Source: Actinomycetes bacterium
GTDB taxonomy: Bacteria > Actinomycetota > Acidimicrobiia > Acidimicrobiales > Microtrichaceae
Length of the DNA stretch: 64,000 bases
Direction of reading: 5' to 3'
Assembly: GCA_023389745.1 (NCBI GenBank)
Contig: JAEWED010000066.1
Location: forward strand, 1-64,000
Below, in pieces: positions 52,426-60,173 of the stretch. The position numbers and the translations under genes are program-made. Each line of letters starts with the position of its first letter. The stretch's first letter is position 1. Under the pieces are notes generated by a model. That model was not told the origin of the DNA and did not search any database. It was given only the letters and a program-made list of their open reading frames with translations.

Positions 52426-53537
52426 CCGACGCACCCGAACGACTCGATCACCGCGACCACGGTGTGATCGACACCATCGAGCAGGTGACCGCGGAGTGGC
52501 TCACCGGCGCGCTGCGCAGCGAGGGCCACGACGTGACCGTCGAGTCGCTGACCACCGAACCGGTCGGCACCGGCCAGATGGGCTGCAGCTACCGGATCGT
52601 GCCGACCTACGGCCACGGGGGCGACGCGCTGCCGGCGACGTTCGTGGTGAAGCTCCCGGCGAGCGACCCCGCCAAGCGCGGGCTCGCTGCGGGGATCTAC
52701 CGCACCGAGGTCGCGTTCTACCGCGACCTCGCCCGGACCGTGCACGCCGGGGCACCGCGGTGCCACCACTCGGAGCTGTCGTCGAACTGGAACGAGTTCG
52801 TGCTGCTGATGGAGGACCTGGCACCGCGGGTCCAGGGCGACCAGATCGCCGGTTGCACCATCGAGCAGGCCGAGGCCGCGGTGATCAACCTGGCGGGGCT
52901 GCACGGCCCACGCTGGTGCGACCCGACGCTGCGCGACCTCGACTGGATCGCACCCGTCGCCGGTGACGGCGCCACGATGCTCGGCCTGGTGCTGCGCGAC
53001 GCGACCAACCGCTACGTCGAGCGCTATGCGGGGCGGATCAGCGACGCCGACCTGGAGCTGCTCGACCGCCTGCCCGACGCAGTGCCCGCGTGGGTCATGG
53101 CGCGCACCGAGCGCTTCGCCCCGCTGCACGGCGACTACCGGCTCGACAACCTGCTCTTCGGCGACCCCGACGGCGACCGGCCGGTCGCGACGGTCGACTG
53201 GCAGACGGTCACCCTCGGGCTGCCGGGCAGGGACCTGGCGTACTTCCTGAGCACCGGGCTGCGCTCCGAGGACCGTCGGGCGCACGAGGACGACCTGGTG
53301 CGCACGTACCACGAGGCGCTGCTCGGCTATGGCGTCGAGGGGTCTGGCATCGAGGGCCACAGCCTCGAGCAGTGCTTCGACGACTACCGCTTCGGCATGC
53401 TCCAGGGTCCGCTCATCGGCATCATCGGCGCGGCCTACAGCGAGCCGACCGAGCGCGGCGACGAGATGTTCCTCGCGATGTCGAGCCGCTTCTGCGAGGC
53501 GATCCGCGACCTGCACACGTTGGACCTCATCGGCTGA
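52422..53537 (+). CDS. Phosphotransferase (APH/ecdysteroid-kinase-like)
   Basis: A 371-residue kinase-fold protein. The catalytic loop is HGDYRLDNLLFGDPDGDRPV, followed by the metal-binding D in VATVDWQTVTLGLPGRDLAY, both of the aminoglycoside-phosphotransferase type. The N-lobe carries VKLP for the ATP lysine (ATFVVKLPASDPAKRG). The substrate is unlikely to be an antibiotic: such proteins in actinobacteria often neighbour acyl-CoA or steroid genes. It starts at 52422, overlapping the LLM stop. Confidence 0.88.
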   Translation: MTDAPERLDHRDHGVIDTIEQVTAEWLTGALRSEGHDVTVESLTTEPVGTGQMGCSYRIVPTYGHGGDALPATFVVKLPASDPAKRGLAAGIYRTEVAFYRDLARTVHAGAPRCHHSELSSNWNEFVLLMEDLAPRVQGDQIAGCTIEQAEAAVINLAGLHGPRWCDPTLRDLDWIAPVAGDGATMLGLVLRDATNRYVERYAGRISDADLELLDRLPDAVPAWVMARTERFAPLHGDYRLDNLLFGDPDGDRPVATVDWQTVTLGLPGRDLAYFLSTGLRSEDRRAHEDDLVRTYHEALLGYGVEGSGIEGHSLEQCFDDYRFGMLQGPLIGIIGAAYSEPTERGDEMFLAMSSRFCEAIRDLHTLDLIG

Positions 53538-53572
53538 GGCGCGGCGAGGTCAGCGCGAAGTGGCGCCCCGGC

Positions 53573-55510
53573 TCAACTGAAGACGGCGCCCACGACCTCG
53601 TCGGGGCCGCCGGCGCTGTCGAGGACCTGGCCGGCGCTGTCGAGCAATTGCGTGCGGACCAGGTCGGCATAGAGGCCGCCCTCGGCGAGCAGCTGCTCGT
53701 GGGTGCCGCGCTGCACGATGCGTCCCCGCTCGAGCACCAGGATCTGGTCCGCGTCGCGCACCGTGGCGAGGCGGTGGGCGATCACGAGCGACGTGCGCCC
53801 CTCGAGCGCCGCGGACAGCGCCTCCTGGACCGCGGCCTCGGACTCGGAGTCGAGGTGGGCGGTCGCCTCGTCGAGCACGACGACGGCGGGGTCCTTCAGC
53901 AGGAGCCGGGCGATCGCCAGGCGCTGCTTCTCGCCGCCGGAGAGACGGTGGCCGCGGTCGCCGACGAGGGTGTCGAGCCCGTCGGGCAGCGCGGCGACCA
54001 GGTCCCAGACCTGCGCGGCGCGCAGCGCCTCGACGAGCTGCTGCTCGGTCGCGTCGGGGCGTGCGTAGAGCAGGTTGGCGCGCAGCGTGTCGTGGAACAG
54101 GTGGGCGTCCTGGGACACGACGCCGACGCGTTCGCGCACCGACTGGATCGTGGCGTCGCGCACGTCGGCATCCGCGAGCAGCACCCGCCCGCCGGTCGTG
54201 TCGTACAGGCGTGAGACCAGCCCGGCGATCGTCGTCTTGCCGGCGCCCGACGGCCCGACGAGTGCGACCATCTGACCGGGCTCGATGCGGAACGACAGGT
54301 CGTGCAGCAGCATCGCGCCGGGCTCGCTGCTCAGCCGGTCGGCGTCGATCGACTCGAGCGAGGCGAGCGACACCTCGGCCGCCGAGGGGTAGCGGAACGA
54401 CACCGTGTCGAACTCGACCGCGGTCGGTCCGGCCGGCAGATCGACGGCGTCGGGCGCCTCGTCGATCGCGGGCTGCAGGTCGAGCACCTCGAAGACCCGT
54501 TCGAAGCTGACCAGCGTCGTCATGATGTCGACCTGCGCGCTCGACAGCGCGGTGATCGGCCCGTAGAGGCGGTTGAGGTACGCGGTCAGGGCGACGAGCG
54601 TGCCGATCGCGAGGGTGCCCTCGACCACGAACACACCACCGACGCCGTAGACCAGCGCCGTCGCGAGGGCGGCCACCAGGGCGAGCGAGACCATGACGAC
54701 GGTCGAGAACATCGAGGTCGTGACGCCGATGTCGCGCACACGCCCCGCACGGCGGGCGAAGGTCTCGGACTCCTCGTCGGGCCGTCCGAACAGCTTCACC
54801 AGCAGTGCACCGGCGACGTTGAAGCGCTCCGTCATGGTCTGTCCCATGGCGGCGTCGACCTGGTAGCGCTCCCGGGTGATGGCCGACAGCTTCGGGGCGA
54901 GCCGCCGAGCGGGCAGCAGGAACAGCGGCAGGAGCACGAGGGCCATCGCGGTGATCTGCCACGACAGGAAGAACATGGCCACGAGCGTGGCGGTGAGCGT
55001 CGCGGCGCTGCCGATGACGTTCGACAGCGTCGAGGTGAACGCCTGCTGGGCGCCGATGACGTCGGAGTTGAGTCGTGACACGAGCGAGCCGGTCTGGGTG
55101 CGGGTGAAGAAGGCGACCGGCTGGCGCTGCACGTGGTCGAACACCGCGGTGCGCAGGTCGAAGATGAGGCCCTCGCCGATGCGCGCCGAGAACCAGCGCT
55201 GCGTCAGCGAGATCGCCGCGCCGGCGACCGCCAGGCCGACGAGCACGAACGCGAGTCCGACCACGAGTCGAGTCCGCTCGTCCGCGATGCCGACGTCGAT
55301 GATCTGCCGGTAGACCAGCGGCGTGACGGCACCGAGGCCGGCCTCGAGCAGGATCAGCGAGATGAAGACCGTCAACCGGCCCCGGTAGGGGCGGGCGAAG
55401 CCGCCGATGCGGGCGAGCGTGCCCGGCGCGAGCCGGTGGCGCGTGACCGAGCGGTCCTGAGCGAGGGACCGGACCGCTCCGTACCCCTGATGTCCACCTG
55501 GCACTGCCAT
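53573..55510 (-). CDS. ABC exporter, fused permease and ATPase
   Basis: A 645-residue half-transporter. The six-helix membrane domain (about residues 45-350, YRGRLTVFISLILLEAGLGA onward) precedes an ATPase domain with Walker A GPSGAGKTT, Q-loop VVSQDAHLFHDTL, signature LSGGEKQRLAIARLLL and Walker B VVVLDEATAHLD. It ends with a duplicated LLDSAGQVLDSAGG, from a DNA microduplication at about 53609-53641. It resembles multidrug or lipid exporters and would act as a homodimer. It is the only ABC exporter in the window and lies beside an MFS exporter and MarR gene. Confidence 0.92.
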   Translation of the reverse strand: MAVPGGHQGYGAVRSLAQDRSVTRHRLAPGTLARIGGFARPYRGRLTVFISLILLEAGLGAVTPLVYRQIIDVGIADERTRLVVGLAFVLVGLAVAGAAISLTQRWFSARIGEGLIFDLRTAVFDHVQRQPVAFFTRTQTGSLVSRLNSDVIGAQQAFTSTLSNVIGSAATLTATLVAMFFLSWQITAMALVLLPLFLLPARRLAPKLSAITRERYQVDAAMGQTMTERFNVAGALLVKLFGRPDEESETFARRAGRVRDIGVTTSMFSTVVMVSLALVAALATALVYGVGGVFVVEGTLAIGTLVALTAYLNRLYGPITALSSAQVDIMTTLVSFERVFEVLDLQPAIDEAPDAVDLPAGPTAVEFDTVSFRYPSAAEVSLASLESIDADRLSSEPGAMLLHDLSFRIEPGQMVALVGPSGAGKTTIAGLVSRLYDTTGGRVLLADADVRDATIQSVRERVGVVSQDAHLFHDTLRANLLYARPDATEQQLVEALRAAQVWDLVAALPDGLDTLVGDRGHRLSGGEKQRLAIARLLLKDPAVVVLDEATAHLDSESEAAVQEALSAALEGRTSLVIAHRLATVRDADQILVLERGRIVQRGTHEQLLAEGGLYADLVRTQLLDSAGQVLDSAGGPDEVVGAVFS

Positions 55511-55592
55511 GTCCTCAACTCCGTCGCTTCATCGGATCTGCACAGCCGCCGGCCGCGCACCACTTCAACACGGGCTCAGGGTCAACACGGGC

Positions 55593-56909
55593 TCACGCCG
55601 TGCCAGTCCCCACGGCCACCGGGGTGCGCACGTCGTGCACGGCCTCGTCCTGCGGTGCATCCGTCGGCTCGTCGGTCGGCCGCCGAGGCTCGTCGAGCCC
55701 CCGGCGCCGGACCACCCACAGACCCCAGCTGCCCGCCGCGACACACGCGAGCGCACCGAGTCCGACGGCCACGCGGGCACCGAGGTGCTCGGCGACCCAG
55801 CCGAGGATCGGCCCACCGATGGGCGTGCTGCCCAGGAAGACCATGGCCTGGAGGGCCAGCACCCGACCCCGCATCTCGGGTTCGGCCTCGGTCTGCACGA
55901 TCGCGGTCGACGCGGTCATGAACGAGATGCTGGCGATGCCGATCAGCGGGCCGACGACGAACGCCACGGCCTGGTTGGGAGCCAGGGCGAGCGCCGCCAT
56001 CGCCACGCCGAAGCCGAGGGCGGTCATGCCGACACGACGCACCGACGACGACGTCCGGCGGGCCACGGCCAGGGCACCGATGAGCGAGCCCAGGCTGAGC
56101 ACCGAGAACAGCAGGGTGAACGTGGACTCGGTGCCGCCCAGGTCGTCGATGACGAACACCGGGAACACGACCTGGAAGTTGAAGGCGAAGGTGCCGATCA
56201 CGGCCATCATCACCAGCGGGACGAGCAGCTGCGGCACGCTCGCCGCGTAGCGCAGCCCGGCACGCACCTGGCCCTTGGCCCGGGCGACGAGCGGCGCGGA
56301 GTGCAGCTCGTCGGGGCGCATCAGCAGCAGACCGGTGAGCACCGCGACGTACGAGACGCCGTCGATCAGGAAGGTCCAGCCGAACCCGACCGTGGCGACG
56401 AGCACGCCCGCCAGTGCCGGTCCCACGACTCGGGCGCCGGTCATCACGGCGCTGTTCAGGCTGACCGCGTTGTTGATCTGGCCCCGGGGGACCATCTCGA
56501 CGACGAAGGAGCGGCGGGTCGGGTTGTCGAACGCGGTGAGGACACCGCCGGCGACGGCGACCGCGTAGATCGCGGCGACCGGCGGCGTGCCGGAGAACGC
56601 GAGCGCTGCGAGCACGAAGCTCTGCAGCATCGACAGCGACTGCACGACGATCAGCAGTCGCCGCTTGTCGGACCGGTCGGCGACGACTCCGGCCCAGGCG
56701 CCGAGCAGCAGCACCGGTCCGAACTGCGCGGCGGCGAGCAGACCGAGGGCGATGCCGCTGCCGGTCAGCTCCAGGATGAGCAGCGTCTGGGCGACCATGC
56801 ACAGCCAGGTGCCGATCTGCGACACGGCTTGGCCCATGAAGAACAGGCGGAAGTTCCGGACGTGCAGCGATGCGAAGGTCTCGCTCGTGGCGAGTCGGAG
56901 CTTGGTCAT
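55593..56909 (-). CDS. MFS transporter (EntS/DHA3-like)
   Basis: A 438-residue 12-helix transporter. It starts MTKLRLATSETFASLHVRNF and has FFMGQAVSQIGTWLCMVAQT, AGVVADRSDKRRLLIVVQSL, NPTRRSFVVEMVPRGQINNA and LIGIASISFMTAS, the pattern of the DHA3/EntS drug and siderophore exporter group. The start overlaps the MarR stop by four bases, so the regulator and exporter form one operon. The substrate is unknown. Confidence 0.92.
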   Translation of the reverse strand: MTKLRLATSETFASLHVRNFRLFFMGQAVSQIGTWLCMVAQTLLILELTGSGIALGLLAAAQFGPVLLLGAWAGVVADRSDKRRLLIVVQSLSMLQSFVLAALAFSGTPPVAAIYAVAVAGGVLTAFDNPTRRSFVVEMVPRGQINNAVSLNSAVMTGARVVGPALAGVLVATVGFGWTFLIDGVSYVAVLTGLLLMRPDELHSAPLVARAKGQVRAGLRYAASVPQLLVPLVMMAVIGTFAFNFQVVFPVFVIDDLGGTESTFTLLFSVLSLGSLIGALAVARRTSSSVRRVGMTALGFGVAMAALALAPNQAVAFVVGPLIGIASISFMTASTAIVQTEAEPEMRGRVLALQAMVFLGSTPIGGPILGWVAEHLGARVAVGLGALACVAAGSWGLWVVRRRGLDEPRRPTDEPTDAPQDEAVHDVRTPVAVGTGTA

Positions 56910-57406
56910 CGTTGCTCCGAGGCGCTCAGCTGCTCGAGCACGACGGCCGCTGCGGCCAGGTGGGCCAGCTGCTCTGCGTCGAGCGCGTCGAGTCGTTCGG
57001 CGAGCCAGGCGGTCTTGCGCTCGCGTGAGGCGTCGAGCAGGGCTTCGCCGGCGTCGGTGGTGACCACCCGGCAGACCCGCTTGTCGTCGGGATCGACGAT
57101 GCGCTCGACCAGGTCGTCGCTCTCGAGCCGGTTCACCACTCGGGTCACCGTCGGCGGCGACACCCCTTCGAGCTCGGCGAGCGCGCCGAGGGTGAGCGGA
57201 CCGTGCACGTGCACGATCGCGAGCGCCGAGAGCAGGCTCGGCGAGAGTCCCATGTCGGCGGCCTGTCGCAGGCGCCGGGCGAGCCGCGTCACGCTCAGAC
57301 GGAGCTCCGCAGCCAGCTGCGCGGCGTCGGCCACCGAGTCGGCCACCGAGTCAGCCACCGAGTCAGCAGTGGAAGCGGCGGCACTGGAGCGGGTCGGGGC
57401 GGGCAT
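56906..57406 (-). CDS. MarR-family regulator
   Basis: A 166-residue winged-helix regulator. It has LSPSLLSALAIVHVHGPLTL, the recognition helix PPTVTRVVNRLESDDLVERI and the wing VDPDDKRVCRVVTTDAGEAL. The N-terminus carries a repeated DSVA (ADSVADSVADSVADAA) encoded by a 12-bp tandem repeat at 57326-57361. It is the first gene of an operon with the MFS exporter. A palindrome just upstream of the ATG is a candidate operator. It probably represses exporter expression until a ligand binds. Confidence 0.92.
   Translation of the reverse strand: MPAPTRSSAAASTADSVADSVADSVADAAQLAAELRLSVTRLARRLRQAADMGLSPSLLSALAIVHVHGPLTLGALAELEGVSPPTVTRVVNRLESDDLVERIVDPDDKRVCRVVTTDAGEALLDASRERKTAWLAERLDALDAEQLAHLAAAAVVLEQLSASEQR
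57326..57361. repeat. 12-bp coding tandem repeat in the MarR gene
   Basis: GTCGGCCACCGA occurs three times (57326-57361, third copy with one change) with a fourth partial copy, encoding DSVA units near the N-terminus. Being a multiple of three, copy-number change keeps the frame. Confidence 0.85.
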
Positions 57407-57411
57407 GGAAG

Positions 57412-57428
57412 TTAGTTTACCAAGCTAA
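57412..57428. promoter_or_regulatory. MarR operator candidate
   Basis: TTAGTTTACCAAGCTAA matches its own reverse complement at 12 of 17 positions (TTAGnTT-n3-AAnCTAA). It lies immediately upstream of the MarR start on the minus strand. It is conspicuously AT-rich in this genome. Such palindromes are typical MarR sites. Confidence 0.55.
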
Positions 57429-57466
57429 ATGATTTCGATCCACGGATTTCCGCGAGCCACCGGTCA

Positions 57467-57545
57467 CCCCGGCTCCCCCGACATCCCCCCGAAACCCCCG
57501 AAACCCCCAACTCCGCCCGAAATCCCCAACACCGCCCGAAACCCC
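57467..57545 (-). other. G-tract-rich segment (quadruplex-prone) upstream of marR
   Basis: Nine C-runs of three to six bases on the plus strand between 57467 and 57545 give nine G-runs on the minus strand, separated by TTTC, GATTTC or CGGTGTT linkers. The segment lies in the 243-bp gap between the cysteine-dioxygenase-like gene and the MarR promoter. An open frame across it has only low-complexity residues and is not called. Confidence 0.6.
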
Positions 57546-57546
57546 T

Positions 57547-57601
57547 CGAAATCCGACTCCGATTCGGCGGGATGACCCCGAATCGGAGACGGATTTCGTC
57601 A
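57547..57601. repeat. 55-bp palindromic element, copy C
   Basis: The best-preserved hairpin of the three. CGAAATCCGACTCCGATTCG followed by G pairs with the right arm at 20 of 21 positions, with a loop of about 10 bases. It lies just beyond the 3' end of the cysteine-dioxygenase-like gene (ends 57650). Confidence 0.8.
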
Positions 57602-57649
57602 AGTGTGGGTCGGATGTCGAGGTGGAGGGGTCGCTCAGTCGGGGGTCGC

Positions 57650-58189
57650 TCAGTCGCTCGTCGCGGAGCCGAGCGGCGGCGAGTACACGTTCACCGAGCG
57701 AGCGGTCACCATCGAGGGGTTCTCGAGGGCGTGTCGGTGGGTCGCCGCGAACTCGGTCGTCTCGCCGACGGGCAGGCGACGACGGTGCTCAGCGCCGCCG
57801 TCGACCACGATCTCGGCGAGCTCGCCGTCGATCACGTGCAGCACGCCCAGGGAACCGTCGTGATCGTGCTCGGCGATGGTGGCACCGGGGCCCCAGATCA
57901 TCACCCAGGCGTCGTAGCCCTCGGTCGCGAGCACACGAACACGCTCGATCGCACCCTCGCCGACCGCATGGGGCGGTCCGACCGACGCGGCGAGACCGCT
58001 GGCGATCTCGGCCAGGATCTCGAGGTCGAGCATCTCGCCCTCGAGGTGGCGCGGTGCACGCAGGCGCGCCGCGGACTCGGCCGGCTGCGGCACCGCCGAG
58101 GGCACTCCGGCGTGCTCGGCGGTCGGTGTCAGGACCAGGTCGGCGTCGCTCGTCGCGGGTGCCAGCGGATCCGAGGCCGAGGTCGACAT
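57650..58189 (-). CDS. Cysteine dioxygenase family protein
   Basis: A 179-residue cupin of the cysteine-dioxygenase type. The iron ligands are probably H108 and H110 (WGPGATIAEHDHDGSLGVLH VIDGELAE) and H153 (ATHRHALENPS). Family enzymes oxidise cysteine to cysteine sulfinate with O2. The ATG at 58189 follows a motif shared with the taurine transporter operon, which suggests joint control of sulfur-amino-acid oxidation and sulfonate uptake. Its 3' end is followed by a repeat of the stop region (ggggtcgctcagtcg twice). Confidence 0.88.
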   Translation of the reverse strand: MSTSASDPLAPATSDADLVLTPTAEHAGVPSAVPQPAESAARLRAPRHLEGEMLDLEILAEIASGLAASVGPPHAVGEGAIERVRVLATEGYDAWVMIWGPGATIAEHDHDGSLGVLHVIDGELAEIVVDGGAEHRRRLPVGETTEFAATHRHALENPSMVTARSVNVYSPPLGSATSD

Positions 58190-58206
58190 GGCGGTCACCG
58201 TAGGTG

Positions 58207-58226
58207 ATTGCTGACCGAATTGGTCA
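58207..58226. promoter_or_regulatory. Candidate sulfur-related operator upstream of the cysteine-dioxygenase gene
   Basis: ATTGCTGACCGAATTGGTCA, 18 bases upstream of the start. It shares 15 of 20 bases with the tauC-upstream motif in the same orientation. The core TGACC-n5-GGTCA is a perfect 5-bp inverted repeat. No other match was noticed in the window. Confidence 0.5.
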
Positions 58227-58272
58227 TGATTTTTCCTCACCGTGAGACGACGCTCAGGTGAGCTCGCAGCGG

Positions 58273-59769
58273 TCATCTGCTGACGGGCTTCCTCGACCGG
58301 TGCTGGCCGCCGGAACCCTGGCCGCGGCCGCCCTGGCCCGACCCCTGGCCGGCCTTCTGGCCGCCCGATCCCTGACCGGACTTCTGGCCGCCGGAACGCT
58401 GGCCGGCTCCTGACTTCTGGCCGGAGCGACCCTTGGGGGCCTGGCCGTTGGGCCGACCGCCCTGACGGCGCGAGCGACCGCCGTTGGGGCGTCCACCGCC
58501 GCCCGGACGACCGCCACCCGGACGGCCCGATCCGGCGGGACGACGATCCGACGCGGGCGGCGCCACGAACGGCGGCGCCTCGGGCAGCCCCGCGGGGTCT
58601 GCGCCGACGATCTGGATGTCACGGCCCAGCCCGCGCTGCTGGCGCACCATGTCGCGGCGCTGCTCGGAGCTGACGAAGCTGATCACCGTGCCCTCGGCGC
58701 CCGCACGACCGGTCCGACCGGAGCGGTGCACGTAGTCCTTGGCGTCCTCGGACGGGTCGAAGTGGATGACACAGGTGACACCGTCGACGTGGATGCCCCG
58801 CGCGGCGACGTCGGTGGCGACGATCGCCAGGGCACGGCCCTGACGGAAGTCCTCGAGCGCACGCTCGCGCTGGTTCTGGCTCCTGTCACCGTGGATCGCC
58901 ACGGCGGTCACGCCGCGCTTGTCGAGCTGCTTGGCCACGCGGTCGGCGCCGCGCTTGGTGCGGCAGAACACGACGGTCGGGCCGGTCCGGGCGATGATGC
59001 GCGCCGCCACCTCGAGACGGTCCTGGCGCTCGACGCCCCAGAACACGTGCTCGGCGTTGTCGCCCATCGTGTCGTCGCCGGCGAACTCGTGACGCACGGG
59101 TCGGTCCATGTAGCGACGGATGATGACGTCGACGTCACCGTCGAGCGTCGCCGAGAACAGCAGCGTCTGACGCTGCTCGGCGCAGGCGTCGAGCAGCCGC
59201 TTGACCTCGGGCAGGAAGCCCATGTCGGCCATGCGGTCCGCCTCGTCGAGCACGACGAGCTCGACGTCGCCGAGCTTCACCTGGCCCTGCTGGATCAGGT
59301 CCGCGAGACGACTGGGACACGCGACGGCGATGTCGACACCCGCGCGCAGTGCGCGCAGCTGGGCGCCGAAGCCGACGCCGCCGTAGAACGCCTCGACCGA
59401 CTGGTCGGGGTCGGCGAGCTGGCGCAGCTCGTCGCAGATCTGCGCGGCGAGCTCACGGGTGGGTGCGAGCACGAGCGCGGTCGGACGGTGCGGGGCGGCG
59501 CGCCGCACCCGCTGCACGAGCGGGATGCCGAAGGCGAGCGTCTTGCCCGCGCCGGTCGGCGCGCGGCCGCAGACGTCCTTACCGGCGAGTGCGGGCGGGA
59601 TCGTGGCGGCCTGGATGGGGAACGGTGCGGTGATGCCCCGAGCGGTCAGCGAGGCGACGGTCGCGGCAGGCACGCCGAGCGACTCGAAGGTGGGGGCGTC
59701 GGGGTCGACGGTCGTTCCGTCGACGGCGGACGGGACCGCGTCGGTCGACGCGGCAGGTGTTGCAGACAA
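58273..59769 (-). CDS. DEAD-box RNA helicase with low-complexity tail
   Basis: A 498-residue ATP-dependent RNA helicase. It has the Q-motif region (TFESLGVPAATVASL, PFPIQAATIPPAL), motif I APTGAGKT, Ia PTRELA, II DEAD, III SAT, V ATDVAARGIHV and VI HRSGRTGRAG. The last ~90 residues are Gly/Gln/Ser/Arg-rich (GGQKSGQGSGGQKAGQGSGQ type), an RNA-binding tail. The TTG at 59767-59769 starts the protein. A 404-bp leader with tandem repeats lies upstream; long leaders are common in cold-regulated helicase genes. Confidence 0.94.
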   Translation of the reverse strand: MSATPAASTDAVPSAVDGTTVDPDAPTFESLGVPAATVASLTARGITAPFPIQAATIPPALAGKDVCGRAPTGAGKTLAFGIPLVQRVRRAAPHRPTALVLAPTRELAAQICDELRQLADPDQSVEAFYGGVGFGAQLRALRAGVDIAVACPSRLADLIQQGQVKLGDVELVVLDEADRMADMGFLPEVKRLLDACAEQRQTLLFSATLDGDVDVIIRRYMDRPVRHEFAGDDTMGDNAEHVFWGVERQDRLEVAARIIARTGPTVVFCRTKRGADRVAKQLDKRGVTAVAIHGDRSQNQRERALEDFRQGRALAIVATDVAARGIHVDGVTCVIHFDPSEDAKDYVHRSGRTGRAGAEGTVISFVSSEQRRDMVRQQRGLGRDIQIVGADPAGLPEAPPFVAPPASDRRPAGSGRPGGGRPGGGGRPNGGRSRRQGGRPNGQAPKGRSGQKSGAGQRSGGQKSGQGSGGQKAGQGSGQGGRGQGSGGQHRSRKPVSR

Positions 59770-60173
59770 GGGTGCTCCAATGAAGTGGCCCCGGCCGGGT
59801 ACGGCACGGTGGCGGGCGCCGGGCGGCGCGGATCGTCAAGGTGGTGTTCGGCGGGACGAGGCATGGACCGCCGGGAAGTGGACTGGCCGAGCGCTGGCAC
59901 CGGACGCCCGCCCGTCCCGCTGGACCGCACCGATCTGTGTCGGAGGTGTCGCCGGGACCGGGGACCGTTTCAACGCTGCCTCTGGGCGCATTGCCGGCCA
60001 GTTGGTACCGGTGCACTGTAGCCGAACCGACACACGGCTCCTCCATCCGGCCCTCAGCTCCGTCCATCTGGCCCTCAGCTCCGTCGATCTGGCCCTCAGC
60101 TCCCTGGATCCGGCCCTCAGCTCCGTCGATCCGGGCGGAACGGGTGGCGGGGGTCACGCCCTAGCCTGGCGGG
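59770..60173. other. 404-bp non-coding gap between helicase and LtrA genes
   Basis: The two genes are divergent, so both promoters must lie here. The only clear structure is the 21-bp tandem repeat at 60038-60134. No strong -10/-35 pair, riboswitch or small RNA was identified. Open frames crossing the gap are driven by the repeat or are antisense to the helicase. Confidence 0.6.
60038..60134. repeat. 21-bp tandem repeat, about 4.7 copies
   Basis: The unit CTCCGTCGATCTGGCCCTCA followed by G is repeated, with the GGCCCTCAG core at 60049, 60070, 60091 and 60112 (period exactly 21) and a truncated fifth copy to 60134. Copies differ at one to three positions. It lies in the helicase/LtrA promoter gap. 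Confidence 0.9.

Noticed and set aside
52422..53537. Antibiotic-resistance aminoglycoside phosphotransferase
   Set aside because: It has the general kinase fold, but context with an F420-type oxidoreductase and lack of resistance-specific features point to a metabolic kinase.
57417..57602. 61-residue Gly-rich frame upstream of marR on the minus strand
   Set aside because: It exists because of the G-tract repeat and the palindromic element; composition is low complexity and there is no ribosome-binding site.
60038..60134. Possible CRISPR array
   Set aside because: The 21-bp units are directly adjacent with no unique spacers, and no cas genes are present.
59579..60157. Minus-strand frame containing heptapeptide GAEGQID-like repeats
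   Set aside because: The repeats come from the 21-bp DNA repeat (a multiple of three); the remainder is out of frame with the helicase gene and has no homology.
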